Under the pieces are notes generated by a model. It was given only the letters and a program-made list of their open reading frames with translations. It did no database searches and was not told the origin of the DNA. The position numbers and the translations under genes are program-made. 64,000 bases of DNA from Halobellus sp. Atlit-31R (GTDB lineage: Archaea; Halobacteriota; Halobacteria; Halobacteriales; Haloferacaceae): NCBI GenBank assembly GCA_003665935.1, contig QPLR01000001.1, positions 682,001 to 746,000 of the forward strand, read 5' to 3'. Below, piece by piece: positions 49,271-59,692 of the stretch (position 1 is its first letter; each line of letters opens with the position of its first letter).

Positions 49271-52168
49271 CTACACCGCTTCGAGTTCGATCGCCGGGCG
49301 GAACGGCACCGCTTGCTTGTGTGCGTCGACGTCCTCGCCCTCTTTCTCGACGACGATCTCGGCGTCGAACTCCGCGCCGAGGAAGTCGACGGCGCGCTCG
49401 TAAGCGTCCTGTTCGTCGACGTCGGCGAGCGCGGCGAGCTCGTCGTCGTCGCGACCGCGCGCGAACTCGATCAGCTCGCCCACGAGGTCGTTGACCGCGT
49501 TCCCCCGCTCGCGGAGGTCGGGGTCCTGCATCACCTCGCTCATCACCGCACCCTGATCCGCACCGACGTCGGCGACGGTACCGAACACGTCGTGCTTCCA
49601 GTCGGCGGCGACCGTCACGCGGATGCGGTCGGGGTCGGCTTCGGGAACGTCCTCGTCGGCGTTCTGCAGCGACTGCCGGATGCCCTGGATGTCGTCGACG
49701 AGCCGCTCGACCTGCGTCTCCGCGATCTCGATCCCGCGATCCAGCAGATACTCGTCGACTGTCGGCCACGGGGCGTCCTCGGCGGGCGTCCCCGTCAGCT
49801 GTTCGTGGAGTTCGTTCGTCAGGAACGGGACGAACGGCGCGAGCAGTCGGAGCCGGGTCTCGAGCACCGTCCGGAGCGTCCAGCGCGCCGCAGGCCGCGA
49901 CTGCTCGGTTCGGCGGCGGTACCAGCGCAGATCCTCCTCGAAGTCGTAGAAGGCCGCCTGGCTCGCAGTCCGCGTCTCAGAGCCCTCCATCGCCTCGGTC
50001 ACCTCGGCGACGGTGCGCTGGAGCCGCGACAGCAGCCAGCGGTCCGCCGTCGTCAGCGCGGGACGCTCCTCGGGCCCGGGATCGTCGACGATATCCTGCG
50101 CGCGATTCCAGAACCGCTCCAGCTGCGTCCGGACGGAGCCGACCTGCTCGGCGCGCCAGTCGTAGTCCTGCCACGGCTCCGCGGAGTTCAGCAGGAAGAA
50201 CCGCACGGTGTCGGCTCCGTACTCCTCGATCGCCGCGCCGGGCAGCACGACGTGGCCCTTCGAGGAGGACATCTTCTCGCCTTCGAGCAGCCCCATCCCC
50301 ATAATGACGATCCCTTCGGGCCACTGCGCCTGGTCGAACAGTTCGGCGTGGTGGAACAGATAGAACGTCAGGTGGTTCGAGATGAGGTCGTTCGCCGAGA
50401 AGCGGTAGGTGACGGGGTACCAGTAGAGCCACTCCGCGCGCAGTTCCAGCGCGCGCTCGTCGGGGTCGTCGACCGCGTCGGCCCCGTAGAACAGCGCGTC
50501 GAAGAACTCTCGGTCGAGGTCCTCGACGGGGATCTCGTCCAGGCGGTGGGCGATGGTGTAGTACGCCATGTAGATCGTCGAGTCCGACAGCGGCTCGATG
50601 ACGAACTCGTCGTCCCACGGGAGCCGCGTCCCGAGCCCGTAGTTCCGGATGCAGGGCCACTCGTTCAGCCAGTCGATGGTGTGGTCGTACTCGCCGCGGG
50701 TGTTCTCCGGGATCGCCTCCATCCGCGCGACGAGGTCGTGAGCCTTCTGCTTCCACGCCGCGTCGTTGTAGCGCAGGAACCACGTGTCCTGCTCGGCGAC
50801 GACGACGTCGCCGCCACAGCGGCAGACGACGTCCTCGGAGAACTCCTGCATCGTGCCGAACGCGCCCTCGTCGCGGTAGGCGTCCCGGAACCGGCCGCGC
50901 ACGTCTTCGACGACCTCGCCGGCGAACTTGCCGTACGCGTCGTTCAGGCGACCGCCGTGGAACTCGCTGTTGTACAGCTCTTTCGTCGCGTCTTCGAGCG
51001 CCGGATCGGCGCTGGACTCGATGCCGGCCGCTTCGACGGCCGTCTTCGCAGGGATCTCGCCGTATCCCTCGACGGTGAGGATCGGAACGGGGTCGATCGC
51101 CTCGACGTCGGCGGGGTCGATGTCGTACTCGCGCATCCGTTCGTCGTCGGCCTTCGCCTCCTGGAGAGCGACGTAGTCGTCCGGCGAGTGCGCCGGCACC
51201 GACATCACGACGCCGGTGGCGTTCTCGGGGTCGACGAAGTCGGCAGGGAGGACGAGGACCGCATCGCCCGTGACGGGGTTCGTGACGCGCTCGCCGACCA
51301 GGTGCTCACCGGCGACGGTCCGCTTCGGGGTGACGTCGTGGCCCTGGAGCTGGAGCTTCTCGACGGCGGGCGCGGAGACGAACCACTCCTCGCCGTCGAC
51401 GTCGGCGACGACGTAGTCGGCGTCGGGGTCGATGTAGGCGTTGGTGACGCCGCGGACGGTCTCGGGGCGGAGCGTCGCCATCGGAACGACGGTGTCGTCG
51501 TGGCCGAAGCGAACGAGGGTGTACTCTTGGAACTCGGCTTCCTCGCCTTCGAGGAGGTCGTGGGTCGTGACCGGCTGTTCCTCGTTGGTGCAGTACTTGA
51601 CAGGGTGCAGCCCCTTCTCCAGCAGGCCGCGGTCCCGCAGCGTCTGGTACTGCCAGGTGATGAACTTCGAGTAGCGGTCGTCGTTCGTGGTGAACTCCCG
51701 CCGCCAGTCGATCGAGAGCCCGAGGTTCTGCATCCCTCGCTTGTAGTGCTGCTCGATGAAGTGGCGGGCGTAGCCCATCGGCGTCTCCAGATCCGCGAGC
51801 GTCTCTTCGGAGACGTTGTATGTGTCTTGGAGCACCGAGAGCTGCTCTTCTTCACCCTTCTTCAGCCGCTCGACTGCGCCGATGATCGGCGTGCCGGTGA
51901 CGTGCCACGCGATCGGGAAGAGGACGTTGTCGCCGCGCTGTCGCCGGTAGCGAGCGTAGACGTCGGGCACGGTGTACGTCCGGGCGTGACCGATGTGCAT
52001 CCCGCCGCTGGGGTACGGATACGGGACGGTGATGAACGTGGCGTCCTCGTCGGCGGCGTCGGGCCCGGCGGCAGCAGCGTCGGCACCGACGGGGTCGGCC
52101 TCGTAGCGACCCTCCTCGGCCCACCGCTCGCGCCACCGCGCTTCGAGTTCCTGCGGGTCGTAGTCCAT
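49271..52168 (-). CDS. leuS: Leucyl-tRNA synthetase
   Basis: The 965-residue class I synthetase of the archaeal/eukaryal type has Met-His-Ile-Gly-His near residue 57 and the KMSKS loop as Lys-Met-Ser-Ser-Ser near 632. The editing domain lies between (Thr-Leu-Arg-Pro-Glu-Thr near 230) and a long C-terminal extension follows. An Ala/Asp-rich insert near 25-40 is haloarchaea-like. It charges tRNA-Leu. The gene stands alone; the gap to the left (49055-49270) contains nothing I recognise. Confidence 0.97.
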   Translation of the reverse strand: MDYDPQELEARWRERWAEEGRYEADPVGADAAAAGPDAADEDATFITVPYPYPSGGMHIGHARTYTVPDVYARYRRQRGDNVLFPIAWHVTGTPIIGAVERLKKGEEEQLSVLQDTYNVSEETLADLETPMGYARHFIEQHYKRGMQNLGLSIDWRREFTTNDDRYSKFITWQYQTLRDRGLLEKGLHPVKYCTNEEQPVTTHDLLEGEEAEFQEYTLVRFGHDDTVVPMATLRPETVRGVTNAYIDPDADYVVADVDGEEWFVSAPAVEKLQLQGHDVTPKRTVAGEHLVGERVTNPVTGDAVLVLPADFVDPENATGVVMSVPAHSPDDYVALQEAKADDERMREYDIDPADVEAIDPVPILTVEGYGEIPAKTAVEAAGIESSADPALEDATKELYNSEFHGGRLNDAYGKFAGEVVEDVRGRFRDAYRDEGAFGTMQEFSEDVVCRCGGDVVVAEQDTWFLRYNDAAWKQKAHDLVARMEAIPENTRGEYDHTIDWLNEWPCIRNYGLGTRLPWDDEFVIEPLSDSTIYMAYYTIAHRLDEIPVEDLDREFFDALFYGADAVDDPDERALELRAEWLYWYPVTYRFSANDLISNHLTFYLFHHAELFDQAQWPEGIVIMGMGLLEGEKMSSSKGHVVLPGAAIEEYGADTVRFFLLNSAEPWQDYDWRAEQVGSVRTQLERFWNRAQDIVDDPGPEERPALTTADRWLLSRLQRTVAEVTEAMEGSETRTASQAAFYDFEEDLRWYRRRTEQSRPAARWTLRTVLETRLRLLAPFVPFLTNELHEQLTGTPAEDAPWPTVDEYLLDRGIEIAETQVERLVDDIQGIRQSLQNADEDVPEADPDRIRVTVAADWKHDVFGTVADVGADQGAVMSEVMQDPDLRERGNAVNDLVGELIEFARGRDDDELAALADVDEQDAYERAVDFLGAEFDAEIVVEKEGEDVDAHKQAVPFRPAIELEAV

Positions 52169-52291
52169 ATCTCACTTCTGGCGACCCCTCCCTAAAATAA
52201 CTCCTAACTCGCTCCCGGACAGCAGTGCCGAGCGGCCGCGAGCGCGGGGCGAAAGGACAACGCTAAGACCGTCGCCCGGCCGCCTAGCAGT

Positions 52292-53158
52292 ATGCACGCA
52301 GACGCGGTCGTCCTCGACATCGACGGCGTCCTCCTCGACGTGGCCGACTCGTATCGCCGCGCCATCGTGGAGTCCGTCGAGCGCCTGTACGACCGGACGA
52401 TCGACCGCGGCGACGTCCAGTTGTTCAAGAACGCCGGCGGTTTCAACAACGACTGGGACGTGACCTACGCGGCGGCGCTGTACGTCCTCGTCGACGACCG
52501 CGACCCGGTCGCGCTGTCGGCGTTCGCCGACCGGATCGAATCCCGCAGTGGCGGCCTCGACGCCGCCGAGGCAGTCGCGGCCGCTCACCTCGACGCCGAC
52601 GACCTCGCGGCCGTCCGCGACGCCTGGGACCGCGAGGGACTCCGGGCGGCGTTCCAGGCGCTGTATCTCGGCGCGGAGCTGTATCGGGAGCTCGAACACG
52701 GCGAGCCCCCGTTCGAGACGGCCGGCTACATCCACGACGAGCCGGTCATCCTCGAACCGGAAACCATCGACCGACTGGAAGCGAACGCCGACGTCGGCGT
52801 CCTCACGGGCCGGCCGGCCGCGGAGGCGGAGATCGCGTTGGACCGCGTCGGGCTCTCGGTTCCGGACGCCCACCGCTTCACGATGGACGACTGGGCGCAG
52901 GGGAAGCCGCACCCCCACGCGCTCGTGACGCTCGCGGAGCGCTTCGACGCCGACAGCGTCGCGTTCGCCGGCGACACCCTCGACGACGTGAAGACCGCCG
53001 TCAACGCCGCCGAGAGCGACCCCGAGCGGTCGTACCACGGGATCGGCGTCCTGACCGGTGGGTTGACCGGGGAATCGGGCCGGGAAGCGTACGAGGCCGC
53101 CGGCGCGGCCGCCGTCGTCGACTCCGTGAACGATCTCCCGGCGCTGCTGTTCGAGTAG
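52292..53158 (+). CDS. HAD-superfamily hydrolase (TIGR01548-like)
   Basis: The 288-residue protein has motif I Asp-Ile-Asp-Gly-Val-Leu-Leu-Asp at residues 9-16, motif II Leu-Thr-Gly-Arg-Pro near 170, and motifs III/IV Gly-Lys-Pro-His-Pro near 206 with Ala-Gly-Asp-Thr-Leu-Asp-Asp near 229. The cap region has a Gly-Gly-Phe-Asn-Asn-Asp-Trp motif at about 50-56, typical of the archaeal TIGR01548 group. Substrate unknown; phosphatase activity is expected. GCTAAG lies about 27 bases before the ATG. Confidence 0.85.
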   Translation: MHADAVVLDIDGVLLDVADSYRRAIVESVERLYDRTIDRGDVQLFKNAGGFNNDWDVTYAAALYVLVDDRDPVALSAFADRIESRSGGLDAAEAVAAAHLDADDLAAVRDAWDREGLRAAFQALYLGAELYRELEHGEPPFETAGYIHDEPVILEPETIDRLEANADVGVLTGRPAAEAEIALDRVGLSVPDAHRFTMDDWAQGKPHPHALVTLAERFDADSVAFAGDTLDDVKTAVNAAESDPERSYHGIGVLTGGLTGESGREAYEAAGAAAVVDSVNDLPALLFE

Positions 53159-53268
53159 ATCGTGACGGAAACTGAGCCCCCCAACGAGTGTTCTGCGGCA
53201 CTGACCCATCGACAGTCGATGAACGCACCGTACCTCGAACGCCCCATCGGAGCCGGAGGCGAAGCGGT

Positions 53269-53484
53269 GTGAGCGACGTCCGCTCGAACTTCCTCCGGTT
53301 CGCCGCGGTGATCGTCGTCGTCGACGTCCTCGGCCTCGGCGTGTGGGGGCTGCTGCCGCCAGAGACCTCGATTCGAACGGCTGTGCTCTTCGGAACGCTC
53401 GTCGTCGCGCCGCTGCTCGGCTTTCTCGTCGTGTACGTCCCCGCCGCGCGGGAGGCGCGGGACGACGACCGCGAGTTGGAGTGA
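53269..53484 (+). CDS. Small two-helix membrane protein
   Basis: The 71-residue protein has two hydrophobic helices (about 8-27 and 37-58) and a charged tail. It resembles the many short membrane proteins of haloarchaea; function unknown. The start at GTG 53269 is uncertain; a GTG at 53188 would add 27 Arg-rich residues that look non-coding. Confidence 0.6.
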   Translation: MSDVRSNFLRFAAVIVVVDVLGLGVWGLLPPETSIRTAVLFGTLVVAPLLGFLVVYVPAAREARDDDRELE

Positions 53485-53587
53485 CACGCAACGGGCGGAC
53501 GCCCACCCCTCGAGGGCGGGAGGACCTCAAACCGGCAGCCATCCCCGGTCACGCAACGCTTTACCCGCCGCCGTCCCAGGCTCAGAT

Positions 53588-54256
53588 ATGCGAATTGCAC
53601 TTCTCGGCGGGACCGGCGACATCGGCGAGGGCCTCGCGCTCCGCTGGGCCTACCACACGGACCACGACGTCGTGATCGGCTCTCGCGACCCCGACGCGGC
53701 CCACGAAGCCGCCGACGCGTATCGGGAGACCGTCGCCCAGCACGGTCGGGAGACGAAGGTCACCGGTTTCGAGAACGCGATGGCCGCCGACCGCGCGGAC
53801 GTCGTCGTCCTCGCCGTCCCGCCGTACCACGTCGCCGACACTGTCGACGCCGTCGCCGAGAGTCTCGACGAAGATGACGTGCTCGTCACCCCTGCGACGG
53901 GGATCAAACGCGACGAGTCGGGGTTCCACTACCACCCGCCGGGCGCGGGCAGCGTGACGGCGCTCGTCGCCGAGGCCGCCCCCGAGAGCGTCCCCGTCGT
54001 CGGCGCGTTCCACAACCTCGCGGCCGGCCGGCTGTCGGATCTCGACGCCGACCTCGGCATCGACACGCTGGTCGTCGCCGACGACGAGGACGCAAAAGAC
54101 GTCGTCAGCGGGATCGCCGAGGACATCGACGGCCTCCGCGCGCTCGACGCCGGCGGCCTCGCGAACGCCGCGGAGATCGAGTCGCTGACGCCGTTGTTGA
54201 TCAACGTCGCCCAGAACAACGACGGACTGCACGATCTGGGCGTTCAGTTCCGATAG
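53588..54256 (+). CDS. npdG: NADPH-dependent F420 reductase
   Basis: The 222-residue protein starts with Ile-Ala-Leu-Leu-Gly-Gly-Thr-Gly-Asp-Ile-Gly, has Gly-Ser-Arg-Asp near residue 35 for NADP, Val-Leu-Ala-Val-Pro-Pro near 76, and Gly-Ala-Phe-His-Asn-Leu near 140. The end contains an Asn-Asn-Asp-Gly-Leu-His-Asp-Leu-Gly stretch. This is the NpdG/Fno family moving hydride between NADPH and coenzyme F420. A single gene next to hisE on the other strand. Confidence 0.9.
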   Translation: MRIALLGGTGDIGEGLALRWAYHTDHDVVIGSRDPDAAHEAADAYRETVAQHGRETKVTGFENAMAADRADVVVLAVPPYHVADTVDAVAESLDEDDVLVTPATGIKRDESGFHYHPPGAGSVTALVAEAAPESVPVVGAFHNLAAGRLSDLDADLGIDTLVVADDEDAKDVVSGIAEDIDGLRALDAGGLANAAEIESLTPLLINVAQNNDGLHDLGVQFR

Positions 54257-54280
54257 CTGCCGGCTGAGTCCGCAGGCGCC

Positions 54281-54583
54281 TCAGAACCGATCGCGGAGTT
54301 CCGTTCGGAGCTCGTCGAGCGTGACGTCCTTCATCGAGAGCAACACGAGCAGGTGGTAGACGAGGTCGGCGCTCTCGGCGCGGAGTTCGGCCTCGTCGTC
54401 GTCTTTCGCCGCGAGGATCGTCTCGGTCGCCTCCTCGCCGAGTTTCTCTAAGACGGCGTTTTCGCCCTTTTCGTGGGTGAAAAGCGACGCGGTGTAAGAG
54501 CCCTCTGGCAGCGCCTCCTTGCGGTCCTCGATCGTCGCGAAGAGTTCGTCGAGCACCGCTTCCGGCGGTGTGTCGGAGTCCAT
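54281..54583 (-). CDS. hisE: Phosphoribosyl-ATP pyrophosphatase
   Basis: A 100-residue all-helical MazG-like protein with the HisE motif Glu-Lys-Leu-Gly-Glu-Glu-Ala-Thr-Glu-Thr near residue 57 and Asp-Leu-Val-Tyr-His-Leu-Leu-Val-Leu-Leu near 82. It removes pyrophosphate from PR-ATP, the second step of histidine synthesis. No other his gene is adjacent, as is common in haloarchaea. It is convergent with npdG. Confidence 0.95.
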   Translation of the reverse strand: MDSDTPPEAVLDELFATIEDRKEALPEGSYTASLFTHEKGENAVLEKLGEEATETILAAKDDDEAELRAESADLVYHLLVLLSMKDVTLDELRTELRDRF

Positions 54584-54727
54584 AGTCGAGAGTGCGGCGG
54601 CCCGGAGAAGAATCGTCCGATTCGGTCAGCGAGCGACGCGGGGGAGTCCGGCAGCGGGGCGCGAGTCGACCGAGCAGCGAGGTGGCCGAGCGGCGGCGCG
54701 GCAGAGCGACGCGAGCGCCCGTCGCGC

Positions 54728-56599
54728 TCAGGCCGGGTGGACGGTGATCTGCTGTTTCCGGTCGATCGCCTGTTCGAGCTCGTCCGCGATAGCGCTGCCG
54801 CGGGAGACCTGGATGTCGCCGCCGCGGCCGACGGTCGCGGTGAAGAGATACTCGCCGTCGGCGCGGATCTCGACGGTTTCGCCGACGTGCTCGTCCATCC
54901 GGACGACGACGTGGCGAGAGGTCACCTCGGGCGTGACGACGATGCCCTCCGAGGACTGAGCGCCGCCGGCTCCGCGGGCTCCGCTGGCTCCGCCGGCTCC
55001 ACCGCCCGCACTGCCGCTCCCCGGTTTCTCGTCGTGCGTCCGAACGTCGATATCGATGCCGAGTCGATCCTCGACGTCGGAGATGCGCCCGCCGCCCTTG
55101 CCGATCACGTAGGAGATGTCGTCCTCCTCGACGTAGACGACGGCCCTGTTCTGTCCCTGGAGTTCGACTTCGACGTGTCCGCGCGCGATCGAGCGGATCT
55201 CGCGTTCGATCTCCTGGCGGGCGAGGCGACCGACGCTGCTCTCCTCGCTTCCCCCGGCGTCGCCGAGCGGGACCGTGATGACCTGGCGGTTGAACGTGTA
55301 GATCTCGTACTCCGGCCGGCCGGTCTCGAAGTCCGCAACCTGAATGACCGGGCGCGCGAGGTCTTCGGCCGTCAGGCCTTCGGGGACTTTCACTTCCGTC
55401 GTGACGTCGTAGACGGTGTCGACGCGGCCGTCCTCGATGTAGACGACGGTGTCGACGACCTGCGGGATCATCCCGAGTTCGACCCGACCGACGAGCCGCT
55501 GTAGGGCGTCGATGGCGCGGGTCGCGTGGACGACGCCGACCATCCCGACGCCCGCGAGCCGCATGTCCGCGAAGACGCCGAAGTCCTTCGTCTTCCGCAC
55601 CTCGTCGTAGATCGTGTAGTCCGGACGGACGAGAAGCAGCGAGTCGGCAGTCTTCGCCATATCCCCGTCGAGAGCGGTGTACTGGGTGATGTCGGGGCCG
55701 ACCTGGAGGTCGCGGGGCTTCTCCATCGTCTTCACGGCGTAGTCGCTGTCGGTGAGGAACTCCGCGACCGCCTGCGCGAACGTCGACTTCCCGGCACCGG
55801 GCGACCCGGAGATGAGGACGCCCCGCTGGCGCTCCTGCAGGCGGTCCCGGAGTTCGTCCGCGAACTCGTAGTCGTCCAGATCGGTCTTGACGATCGGCCG
55901 CACGGCGGTGATCTCGATCCCGTCGGCGAACGGCGGCCGGGCGACGGCGATGCGGTAGTCGCGGAACTGGACGATGCTCATCCCCGGTTCGGAGAGCTCG
56001 AAGAAGCCCTCAGGGTGGGTCCGGGCCGTCTCCTCGATGTCGTCGGCCCACTCCTTCAACTGCGCCTCGTCGGAGACCGTCTCGTCGATCGTCTGGTAGT
56101 GCATCTCGCCGATCGCACCGCGCTTTGCCTTCGGCTTCGTGCCGGTCTTGAGGTGGACCGACATCGTCTGGTCGTCGAAGAACTCCTCGATGACCAGTTC
56201 GCCGGAGCCGCGGACACGCGGTTCGACGTACTCGACGTCGATCCCCTTCGCCTTCGCGACCTCTGACTGGACGACGTCGCTCGTCAAGAGCGTCGCCCCC
56301 TGCTCCTCGGCGACGTCGCGGATGAGCGCGTCGATATCGCCCTCGTGTGCGCCGGTGGCCTCGCTGGGCTTCGTCCGCCGGCCGACGTACCGGACCTCGG
56401 CCGCCCCCTCGTCGGCGAGCTCCGCGAGACGCTGGAGTTCTTCGAGCCCCTCCCAGCCCGTGTCGAGGCCGTCGTTGGCCTGGGATTCGAGTTCACCGAC
56501 GACGGCTTCGGGGACCAGCACCTCGACCTCGCCGTCCGACTCGACTCGCTCGGACACGCGACCGTCGACGACCGCGCTCGTGTCCGGCACTATCTTCAT
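54728..56599 (-). CDS. PIN domain-ATPase-KH fusion protein
   Basis: The 623-residue protein begins with a PIN nuclease domain (about 1-125: Val-Pro-Asp-Thr-Ser-Ala-Val-Val-Asp, acidic residues near 38 and 90). A secretion/PilT-type ATPase follows (about 190-440, Walker A Gly-Ser-Pro-Gly-Ala-Gly-Lys-Ser-Thr near 262). A KH RNA-binding domain (Val-Ile-Gly-Lys-Gly-Gly-Gly near 497) comes next, with a Gly/Ala/Ser linker and a C-terminal TRAM-like beta segment. This is the archaeal PINc ATPase family, thought to act on RNA; the substrate is unknown. The PIN acidic residues appear intact. Confidence 0.92.
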   Translation of the reverse strand: MKIVPDTSAVVDGRVSERVESDGEVEVLVPEAVVGELESQANDGLDTGWEGLEELQRLAELADEGAAEVRYVGRRTKPSEATGAHEGDIDALIRDVAEEQGATLLTSDVVQSEVAKAKGIDVEYVEPRVRGSGELVIEEFFDDQTMSVHLKTGTKPKAKRGAIGEMHYQTIDETVSDEAQLKEWADDIEETARTHPEGFFELSEPGMSIVQFRDYRIAVARPPFADGIEITAVRPIVKTDLDDYEFADELRDRLQERQRGVLISGSPGAGKSTFAQAVAEFLTDSDYAVKTMEKPRDLQVGPDITQYTALDGDMAKTADSLLLVRPDYTIYDEVRKTKDFGVFADMRLAGVGMVGVVHATRAIDALQRLVGRVELGMIPQVVDTVVYIEDGRVDTVYDVTTEVKVPEGLTAEDLARPVIQVADFETGRPEYEIYTFNRQVITVPLGDAGGSEESSVGRLARQEIEREIRSIARGHVEVELQGQNRAVVYVEEDDISYVIGKGGGRISDVEDRLGIDIDVRTHDEKPGSGSAGGGAGGASGARGAGGAQSSEGIVVTPEVTSRHVVVRMDEHVGETVEIRADGEYLFTATVGRGGDIQVSRGSAIADELEQAIDRKQQITVHPA

Positions 56600-56680
56600 A
56601 TCTCCGGGTTCGACCGGCGGACAGATAAGGATATAGACTGCTGACGGATCCGTCGGCGACGGATAGCGGAGCGAGGCGGC

Positions 56681-58390
56681 TCAGTCGTCCGCCGCCGCGT
56701 TCGCGGGTGGGCGTGCCGTCTCCGCAGCGCTGGCGGTGTCGCCGTCGGCATCGGGCGCCGGGGTGGAACGGTCCGCCCCGCCGCGGTGGTCGTCGAGGAT
56801 CTCGAAGGAGTCTACGAGCTCGTCGAGGTCGTTCGCGCGACCGCAGAGATCGCTCGCCTGCGTCTCCAGTTCGGCGAGTGACGCCGACTGCTGGGTGGCG
56901 TCCTCGACGGCGGTGGCGGTCTGGGCGGTCGTCTCTTCGGAGATGTTCGCGACCTCGTCGACCCGGGCGGCGACGTCCTGTGAGGAGTCCGCCTGCTGAT
57001 CGGTCGCGTTGCTCACCTCGCGGATGCTCGCGTCGATCCCCTCGACGTCGCCGACGATCGACTCGAACTCCTCGATGGCCTCTCCGACGGTCTCGACGCT
57101 GGATTTGACCTGCTGGTCGGTCTCGTGGACGGTCGCGAGCGTCGCCTCCGAGCGCTCGGTGACGTCTTCGATCAGCGCCGACACCTCGTCGGCGGACTCG
57201 CGGGTCTCCTCGGCCAAGGACTTGACCTCCTGGGCGACGACGCCGAAGCCGTCGCCGGCGTCGCCGGCGTGGGCGGCCTCGATCGAGGCGTTGATCGCGA
57301 GCATATCGGTCTGGGAGCCGATCTCCTCGATGAACTCGGCGATCTCGTCGATCTCCTCGATGTGTGCGGCGAGCTCTTCGACCGCGGCGGCCGTCTCCTC
57401 GATCCGTTCCTCCGCGGCGTCGAGTTCCTCCATCGCCGTCGTGGCGACGTCGCGACCGTCTCGGCCGCGCTCGGCAGCGCGCTCGGCGGTGCCGGCGACC
57501 TCGTCGGCGGAGGCGGCGATCTCCTCGACGGTGGCCGACAGCGTCGACAGCTCCGAGGCGACCGTCTGGAGGTGTTCGGTCTGCTCGTCGGCGCCGGCTT
57601 CGATCTCGTCGACCGCGGCGGCGACCGCCTCGCTCGCCTCGGTCGCGCGCTCGACGTGCGTCTGGGCGTCGGAGCTCATCTCCGCGACCTCGTCGGCGAA
57701 CGTCTGCACGTCGCTCAGCGTCGCCGAGAGCGTGCGGAGAAAGTCGTTGTACGACCGCGCCACGGCACCGTAGCGGTCGTCTTCGGCGGCCAGTTCCTCG
57801 GCCGGCATCAGGGCCGTCAGATCGCCCTCGCGAGCGCGCTCTGTCGCCTCGCCGAACGCGTCGACCAGTCGCTGGAGCGCCCGCGTGTGCGTCGTGAGGT
57901 CCGACGCCATCCGGCCGAGCGAGTCGCCGAACTCGCCGGGGAGCCGCTCGTCGAGCACGGGGTCGTCGAACTCCCGGTCGGCCATCGCAGTCGCCTGCGC
58001 GGACACTAACTGGAGATGCTCGTGCATCTCGCCGAAGTCGTCGACCAGCTGCGCCACCTCGTCGTCGCCGTCAGTCGACGGCGGCGGGGTCGAGAGATCC
58101 CCGTCCGCGACGGCAGAGGCGGACGTCGAGAGCTGGTCGATCGGCGTGACGACGTCGCGGCGGACGATCAGGACCGTGTTGAGGAACGCGACGATCGCAC
58201 CGACGAGCAAAAGCGACGAGAGCAGCGTCTGCGTCCCGCCGGTCGCGACCCACGGCAGCGCCGCCTGCGCGACCGAGATGACGAACTGGATCCCGACCGC
58301 GACGTGTACCTTCCGGGCGACCGAACGGGAGACGCCGAGGACGTCCATCGTCCCCCACAGGAGCCGTTCGTACGGTTCGAGCAGGTGCAT
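56681..58390 (-). CDS. Methyl-accepting chemotaxis transducer
   Basis: The 569-residue protein has two membrane helices near the N-terminus (about 30-75) with almost no loop between, a HAMP domain (about 77-130), a second HAMP-like segment (about 175-215) and a long MCP signalling domain. The hairpin tip at about 360-395 has [12 protein letters not shown]. The lack of an external ligand domain suggests it senses through the membrane or a cytosolic partner. No other chemotaxis genes are near. Confidence 0.93.
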   Translation of the reverse strand: MHLLEPYERLLWGTMDVLGVSRSVARKVHVAVGIQFVISVAQAALPWVATGGTQTLLSSLLLVGAIVAFLNTVLIVRRDVVTPIDQLSTSASAVADGDLSTPPPSTDGDDEVAQLVDDFGEMHEHLQLVSAQATAMADREFDDPVLDERLPGEFGDSLGRMASDLTTHTRALQRLVDAFGEATERAREGDLTALMPAEELAAEDDRYGAVARSYNDFLRTLSATLSDVQTFADEVAEMSSDAQTHVERATEASEAVAAAVDEIEAGADEQTEHLQTVASELSTLSATVEEIAASADEVAGTAERAAERGRDGRDVATTAMEELDAAEERIEETAAAVEELAAHIEEIDEIAEFIEEIGSQTDMLAINASIEAAHAGDAGDGFGVVAQEVKSLAEETRESADEVSALIEDVTERSEATLATVHETDQQVKSSVETVGEAIEEFESIVGDVEGIDASIREVSNATDQQADSSQDVAARVDEVANISEETTAQTATAVEDATQQSASLAELETQASDLCGRANDLDELVDSFEILDDHRGGADRSTPAPDADGDTASAAETARPPANAAADD

Positions 58391-58518
58391 ACGGCATACT
58401 CTCTGGAGTCGACTGATAAGTCTATCAACGCGTTCTCACAGGCTGATAACGGGCGGGCTGCGGGCCGAGAGCGGCTTTCGGAGCGTCGTACGGTGCGAGA
58501 CACAGTGCGGCGCGCAGG

Positions 58519-59166
58519 CTACACCGGTCGCGTCTGGAACCACTCGGCGAACTTCGCGAGGGCGCGGCCGCGGTGGGAGACGGCGTTCTTCTCGTCGGCC
58601 GCCAGCTCCGCGAACGTCGAGCCGTCGTGCTCGAAGATCGGATCGTAGCCGAAGCCGCCCTCGCCGCGCGGTTCGACGATCCGACCCCGGACCGACCCCC
58701 GGAACAGTTTCACTGGGAGCGTCCCGTCGTCGGCTGCGTCGTCGTCAGCGTCGTCGACCGCACCAGCGGCCGCGGCCGCGCTGCGGTCCTCGCGGTCGAC
58801 CGGATCGGGCGTCGCCGCGAAGTCGTCGCCGTCGCAGTACGCCAGCACGCACTGGAACGAGGCCCGGCGCGGGGCGTCGATCTCGCCCGCGACGAGGCGC
58901 TGGACGACGTCGACGCCGAGCGTCCCTTCGACGTACGACGAGTACGGGCCGGGGAAGCCGTCGAACCCCTCGACGAACAGTCCGGCGTCGTCGACGAGGA
59001 CGGGCTCGCCGGCCTGGCGGTACGCCTCCCGCGCACCGCGCGCCGCGATCGGACCGAGCTCTGCGGCCTGGATCTCGGTGTAGTCGTAGTTCAGCTGCTC
59101 GACGCCGTCGAGATACTCGCGGGCCTCGCGCACCTTGCCCGCGTTCGTCGTGACGTATCGGAGCAT
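58519..59166 (-). CDS. XTP/dITP diphosphatase (HAM1/RdgB family)
   Basis: The 215-residue protein starts Leu-Arg-Tyr-Val-Thr-Thr-Asn-Ala-Gly-Lys-Val, with Asp-Asp-Ala-Gly-Leu near residue 64, Gly-Gly-Phe-Gly-Tyr-Asp-Pro-Ile-Phe near 175 and Ser-His-Arg-Gly-Arg-Ala-Leu near 200. These are the conserved HAM1 motifs that hydrolyse deaminated purine nucleotides. An Ala/Asp-rich insert (about 128-150) is halophile-like. ATG at 59166 is used; an upstream in-frame extension is Arg-rich and non-coding. It is downstream of Kae1-Bud32 with the DUF5808 gene between. Confidence 0.92.
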   Translation of the reverse strand: MLRYVTTNAGKVREAREYLDGVEQLNYDYTEIQAAELGPIAARGAREAYRQAGEPVLVDDAGLFVEGFDGFPGPYSSYVEGTLGVDVVQRLVAGEIDAPRRASFQCVLAYCDGDDFAATPDPVDREDRSAAAAAGAVDDADDDAADDGTLPVKLFRGSVRGRIVEPRGEGGFGYDPIFEHDGSTFAELAADEKNAVSHRGRALAKFAEWFQTRPV

Positions 59167-59196
59167 TCGCTCCGAGGTCGGGCGGGTCGGGAGAAA

Positions 59197-59224
59197 GCGT
59201 CGTCGGTTCCGCGTCGTCGGTTCC
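59197..59224. repeat. 14-bp tandem repeat before the ITPase gene
   Basis: GCGTCGTCGGTTCC is at 59197-59210 and 59211-59224, directly adjacent, about 30-58 bases upstream of the ITPase ATG. Its promoter region is therefore partly duplicated. Confidence 0.85.
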
Positions 59225-59267
59225 GCGTCGCGGACGCGACGAGACGGTTCCGGCTCCGGTCGGCCGC

Positions 59268-59549
59268 TCAGTCGACGATGACTTCGACGGGACCGCTGTC
59301 GTCCTCTTCGGCTGCTTCCTCGTCGGCGCTGCGGGACTTCTGCTCCTGCCAGAGGAGTCCGCCGACGACGCCGAGCGCCACCCACGACCGCCAGTTCGCG
59401 AGGTTGAGCGAGTAGCCGATGCCGAACGGCTTCTGCACGAGCATCCCCTTGCCGGGCTGCCAGTACGAAGAGAGCATCCGACCGATCGACGGGCGTTCGA
59501 AGTTGTACGGGATCCCGAGAATCTCACCCTGTTGCGGTTTGTCTGCCAT
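59268..59549 (-). CDS. Small conserved protein (DUF5808-like)
   Basis: The 93-residue protein contains Gly-Ile-Pro-Tyr-Asn-Phe-Glu-Arg-Pro near residue 12 and Phe-Gly-Ile-Gly-Tyr-Ser-Leu-Asn near 42, matching the DUF5808-type pattern as I remember it. One hydrophobic helix (about 55-68) and an acidic tail follow. Function unknown. It lies between kae1-bud32 and the ITPase gene on the same strand. Confidence 0.75.
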   Translation of the reverse strand: MADKPQQGEILGIPYNFERPSIGRMLSSYWQPGKGMLVQKPFGIGYSLNLANWRSWVALGVVGGLLWQEQKSRSADEEAAEEDDSGPVEVIVD

Positions 59550-59692
59550 ACCTACACGTACGCCGGGCTCCGATAAATCGTTTTGCCATCGGGGAAGTCC
59601 GGTGGCGGAGTTTCGAGGCGCGGTCGTCGTCCTGATTGCCCCTTCTGCCCGACTGCCCCGAGCCGACACCGGTGTCCGCGCGCCGCCTCGAC

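Noticed and set aside
48680..52195. A 1171-codon open frame on the plus strand
   Set aside because: It lies antisense to leuS, the wHTH gene and part of ubaA, all recognisable proteins. Long antisense frames are expected at this GC content.
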